A stretch of 64,000 bases of DNA from Limnohabitans sp. TEGF004 (GTDB taxonomy: Bacteria > Pseudomonadota > Gammaproteobacteria > Burkholderiales > Burkholderiaceae_C). A model generated the notes under the pieces. The model did no database searches. It was given only the letters and a program-made list of their open reading frames with translations, and was not told the DNA's origin. Every line of letters starts with the position of its first letter. The stretch's first letter is position 1. The stretch spans positions 1,240,001 through 1,304,000 of the forward strand of contig NZ_AP027056.1 in NCBI RefSeq assembly GCF_027924965.1, given 5' to 3'. This document shows, piece by piece, positions 61,548-64,000 of the stretch. The translations under genes were made by a program, and so were the position numbers.

Positions 61548-63323
61548 CTAGAAAGGTAGAGTGACTTGCAGCCAGTAGCGGTTGCGATCGCGCGTGCCAT
61601 CTTGGTCGTTGCCGTTGATGGGGTTGGGATTGGGGTTGTTGCCAATCTTTCTTGCCCATGTGGCTTTGATGTTGATGCCATCTTCGGTGGTGTACCCGAT
61701 GCTGGCGCCAAAGCCTTTGTAGGTATTGAGGTTGTGTTGCGGACCGCCTGGGTAGTTGGGGTCGTGTTGCAGCCAGACTTGGCCCCAGTCGTAGAAGGCG
61801 GCCATGTTGATGCCGTTTTCTAACTGTTGTCGGAGTTCGAGCTGAACCATTTGGCCGTCAGAGCCAGAGCCTTCGCCAGTTGGGTAGGCGCGCACGCCGT
61901 TCATGCCGCCAAGCTGCATTTTTTCGGAGGAGTCGAGGTTTTTGTCGCTCAACTGGCCTGTGTAGGAAACAAAGGCGGATGTTCTTGCCGTGATGGGCTG
62001 CTGCCACGTGCCGTTGAGGCGAATTTTGTTGAAGACGCCTTCGGTTTTGACGGTGTTTTTGTCGGTTTGCTGACTCAAGGAGCCATCGAGGTTGATGTCA
62101 CCGTGCGAAAGCTGTAACGCATAAGTTCCCGTTCCGCCGCCTGGGTTGATGTCACGGTAGAAGCCAGAGACTTGCGCCGACATGACTTTGGCTTCGTAGT
62201 CAGACATGATCAGCCCTTGGGCTGAGGTGTTTTGGAACTTTTTGGTATCTGCGGCAAGGGTGACAGTTGCACTGCGGTCATCTGCACGCAAGAGTGGGTA
62301 GATGAATTCCATGCCTTTGGTGACGGCTCTACCAAAAGCGCCAACCATGCCCTGCTCGCCAACGACCACTTCGTAGCTCATGGCGGATGTGTTCAAGCCC
62401 ATGCGCCAGCCATCGGTTCCGACGGGGAGGCTGTAGGCCAAACGGGCGTAATTGCTGCCTTGGGTGTGCACAGCCACGACGTTGAGCAAGTCGCCCAAGT
62501 CATTGGGGTTGAACCAATTGAGGGTGATGAGGGTGCGGATGGCACCTGTTGAGCGAGAGCCCGCGTTGTCAATGCTGAGTTCAGCTTGACGGGTACGGCC
62601 TTGGTAGAGCTTGAGCAACAGCTCGGTTTCGCCAGCCTCTCGGCCTTGGCGCAGCGAGCCTTGCACGTTGACGCCTGGCACATCGTTGGCCAAGGCCAAA
62701 GCGCGGCCCAGTGACTGGGTGTTGAGCGGCTCGCCTGGTTTTTGTTGGGATTCAATCAGCGCGGTGACGTGGGCTTGGGTGTTGGGCAAGTCAGCGAGTT
62801 CTTGCTCGATTTCGACCTTGGAGAACACGGATTCAATGACGTCGACGGTCAAAACGCCTTCGTTCAGGTCTTGCGGCGGCAGGATGGCGCGGGCCAAGTA
62901 GTTGTTTTTGCGGTAGTACGACTCGACCACCATGCCGATTTCGAGCATTTGCTCGTAGGTCATGGGGCTGTTGATGAAGGGTTCGACGATGCCCTTGAGC
63001 TCCATGTCGCCCAGAATCGTGACGCCAGTGAACTGGATGGTTTTGAGCGTGATGAGTGCTTTGGCGGCCTGTTCGACCTCCTGCTGCTCCACCATTTTGT
63101 CCATGGCGGCATCGACCAAATTGCGTGGCTGCTTGGGTTTGGCGAAGGATTTGCCAGTGACCGCCTCGGCCCACTCGGTGACGGGCAGATCGGTTTTTTC
63201 TTCAATCGCGCGCAGGACTGTGCCTGCGTTTTTGGGTACAACGGGGTCGTAGATCTCTAACGCCCCACCCAAAAGACACAGGAAAACAATCGCAGCAATG
63301 ATTCGCGACCGAGTTAATTTCAC
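61548..63323 (-). CDS. TpsB outer-membrane transporter, ShlB/FhaC/HecB family
   Basis: 591 residues. It should export the giant protein through the outer membrane (type Vb secretion). Residues 1-22 are a signal-like segment, 23-90 an unusual helical, charged linker, about 91-163 POTRA 1 (IQFTGVTILGD, then YRKNNYLARAILPPQDL, then LTVDVIE), about 165-240 POTRA 2, and about 245-591 a 16-strand barrel ending in WLQVTLPF with a terminal Phe. The conserved loop-6 motif is GGMNGVRAYP near 473-482 (VRAY where FhaC has VRGY). It starts with a GTG and has no obvious Shine-Dalgarno sequence. The lone POTRA gene lies 90 bases upstream and the tpsA start is 3 bases after the stop, so expression is tightly linked. 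Confidence 0.94.
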   Translation of the reverse strand: MKLTRSRIIAAIVFLCLLGGALEIYDPVVPKNAGTVLRAIEEKTDLPVTEWAEAVTGKSFAKPKQPRNLVDAAMDKMVEQQEVEQAAKALITLKTIQFTGVTILGDMELKGIVEPFINSPMTYEQMLEIGMVVESYYRKNNYLARAILPPQDLNEGVLTVDVIESVFSKVEIEQELADLPNTQAHVTALIESQQKPGEPLNTQSLGRALALANDVPGVNVQGSLRQGREAGETELLLKLYQGRTRQAELSIDNAGSRSTGAIRTLITLNWFNPNDLGDLLNVVAVHTQGSNYARLAYSLPVGTDGWRMGLNTSAMSYEVVVGEQGMVGAFGRAVTKGMEFIYPLLRADDRSATVTLAADTKKFQNTSAQGLIMSDYEAKVMSAQVSGFYRDINPGGGTGTYALQLSHGDINLDGSLSQQTDKNTVKTEGVFNKIRLNGTWQQPITARTSAFVSYTGQLSDKNLDSSEKMQLGGMNGVRAYPTGEGSGSDGQMVQLELRQQLENGINMAAFYDWGQVWLQHDPNYPGGPQHNLNTYKGFGASIGYTTEDGINIKATWARKIGNNPNPNPINGNDQDGTRDRNRYWLQVTLPF

Positions 63324-63338
63324 AAAATGCGTACTAAA

Positions 63339-63355
63339 ACAACCATAAGGGTTGT
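63339..63355 (-). repeat. Small inverted repeat in the leader of tpsB
   Basis: ACAACC/GGTTGT with a 5-base loop; on the minus strand it is followed by TTTTAG. It sits in the 90-base gap between the lone POTRA gene and tpsB. It could be a weak attenuator or a regulator site; stem stability looks low. The rest of this gap shows nothing I can name. Confidence 0.3.
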
Positions 63356-63413
63356 CTTAATGCAAGTTCTGTGCCTTGCTGTTTTTTGACGGTTTTGTAG
63401 GGGTTTGTAGGCT

Positions 63414-63857
63414 TTATCGCGCGCTAGACGGCATGTTCTCTAGGATTTGAACCGTCAGTTCAGATTGAGAAAGGTCTTGCTGAGGGATATACACACGCAC
63501 CAACCAACCTGAGCGGCGATAAGCCTGAGTCACCGTATCGGTCAAATGCTCCAGCTCGTGTTGGTTCAGCGGGCGAACAAGATAAGGCTGAGCGATCGCT
63601 TGGAGCTGGTCACTCGACAGCAACTTGGCGCCTAAGAACTTAATCTTCTTTGGGTTCACGAGGCTGGCCTGTGTCAAGGTCATCGCGGGTGGCAGCAACT
63701 CAAGACGTTGCGCCTGACGCTGGGTTTGATCGAACTTGAGCATTTGCTCGTTTTGGCGCATCAAAGCGCCTGCATCTGGCAAGGTCTGAGCCTGCACCAT
63801 CCCCGCCGCGCACCAGCACAGCACCGTGATGGGACGCATAAATGTTGTGTTCACCAT
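63414..63857 (-). CDS. Small secreted protein with a single POTRA domain
   Basis: 147 residues. Signal peptide with cleavage near VQA/QT (about residue 23), a Gln/Arg/Leu-rich helical segment (about 27-60), then one POTRA-like domain at about 70-142: IKFLGAKLLSS, then YRRSGWLVRVYIPQQDL, then LTVQILE. This domain resembles POTRA 1 of the neighbouring TpsB (shared YR..xLxRxxxPxQDL..xLTV pattern), but the protein ends right after it, with no second POTRA and no barrel. AAGGG lies 7 bases before the ATG. It follows the upstream partial gene by 9 bases. It is probably periplasmic and a candidate accessory factor for export of the giant protein. It could instead be a remnant of a duplicated tpsB, but the good start signals and intact fold argue for a working gene. 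Confidence 0.78.
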   Translation of the reverse strand: MVNTTFMRPITVLCWCAAGMVQAQTLPDAGALMRQNEQMLKFDQTQRQAQRLELLPPAMTLTQASLVNPKKIKFLGAKLLSSDQLQAIAQPYLVRPLNQHELEHLTDTVTQAYRRSGWLVRVYIPQQDLSQSELTVQILENMPSSAR

Positions 63858-63866
63858 GTGGTGCCC

Positions 63867-64000
63867 TTAATTTTTAAAGCTTTTGACAAATTGGTCCACG
63901 TCGACACATTCGGCCAATTCGGCTTCCAGCACCTGGTCCCCTGAAATATGAGCGCCATGCTTGACCCAGTTGTCGTTCATGCGCTGGCTGTAGCTTTCAG
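63867..64000 (-). CDS. C-terminal end of an unrecognised protein (runs off the window)
   Basis: 44 codons and a TAA (63867-63869) on the minus strand, in frame to the window edge. The visible tail contains SYSQRMNDNWVKHGAHISGD and ends VDQFVKSFKN; it looks like a soluble, charged domain. The stop overlaps the ribosome-binding region of the lone POTRA gene (9 bases to its ATG), so the two are probably co-transcribed and this gene may belong to the secretion locus. I cannot assign a family. Confidence 0.7.
   Translation of the reverse strand, partial: ESYSQRMNDNWVKHGAHISGDQVLEAELAECVDVDQFVKSFKN

Overview
The window looks like a chromosome segment of a betaproteobacterium of order Burkholderiales, most likely a Comamonadaceae-type freshwater organism. 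This is an inference from gene content (a zipA-like gene between smc and ligA, a dapC-dapD-dapE-prmB cluster), protein signatures and moderately high GC. No rRNA, tRNA, CRISPR array, insertion sequence or prophage was seen.

The left 26 kb is dense housekeeping DNA. Positions 2-1860 (+) form a tight unit: the 3' end of msrB, yciB, bolA and a secreted parvulin isomerase, closed by a hairpin terminator. Positions 1928-4588 (+) carry an RlhA-like U32 protein and a YiiM-like MOSC protein. A bidirectional terminator separates them from purL (4631-8650, -). The map-glnD pair (8808-12245, +) meets, tail to tail with a 4-bp overlap, a minus-strand run that reads from right to left as an orphan Hpt-domain protein, smc, zipA, ligA and def (20167-12242). 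Diverging from the Hpt gene is a plus-strand unit dapC-dapD-dapE-prmB-YheS-type ABC-F (20209-26357). It covers three diaminopimelate/lysine pathway steps plus two translation-related genes.

The right 37 kb is a minus-strand two-partner secretion (type Vb) locus. In transcription order it contains the 3' end of an unrecognised gene (63867-64000), a small secreted protein with a single POTRA domain (63414-63857), a complete TpsB/FhaC-family outer-membrane transporter (61548-63323), one uninterrupted 33.7-kb gene for an 11,248-residue TpsA-type surface protein (27798-61544), and two small membrane-protein genes (27247-27765 and 26399-27253, the latter HTTM-like). The giant protein has a secretion signal, a TPS domain, four glycine-rich modules, about nineteen autotransporter-type beta-strand repeats, nine copies of a GPxxVYGG module, sixteen YDG-type repeats with two MBG-type domains, a strictly phased 78-residue array, a nearly identical 177-residue tandem repeat, and a C-terminal cadherin/Ig-like tail. 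The likely job of the locus is export and display of a very large adhesive fibre. The lone POTRA protein is a candidate third component.

A second recurring signal is regulatory. Three unit-leading genes (rlhA, map, dapC) each have GATAAT followed by exactly seven bases and then the ATG, and a fourth (27247-27765) has TAGAAT followed by eight bases. This suggests leaderless transcription of the lead genes.
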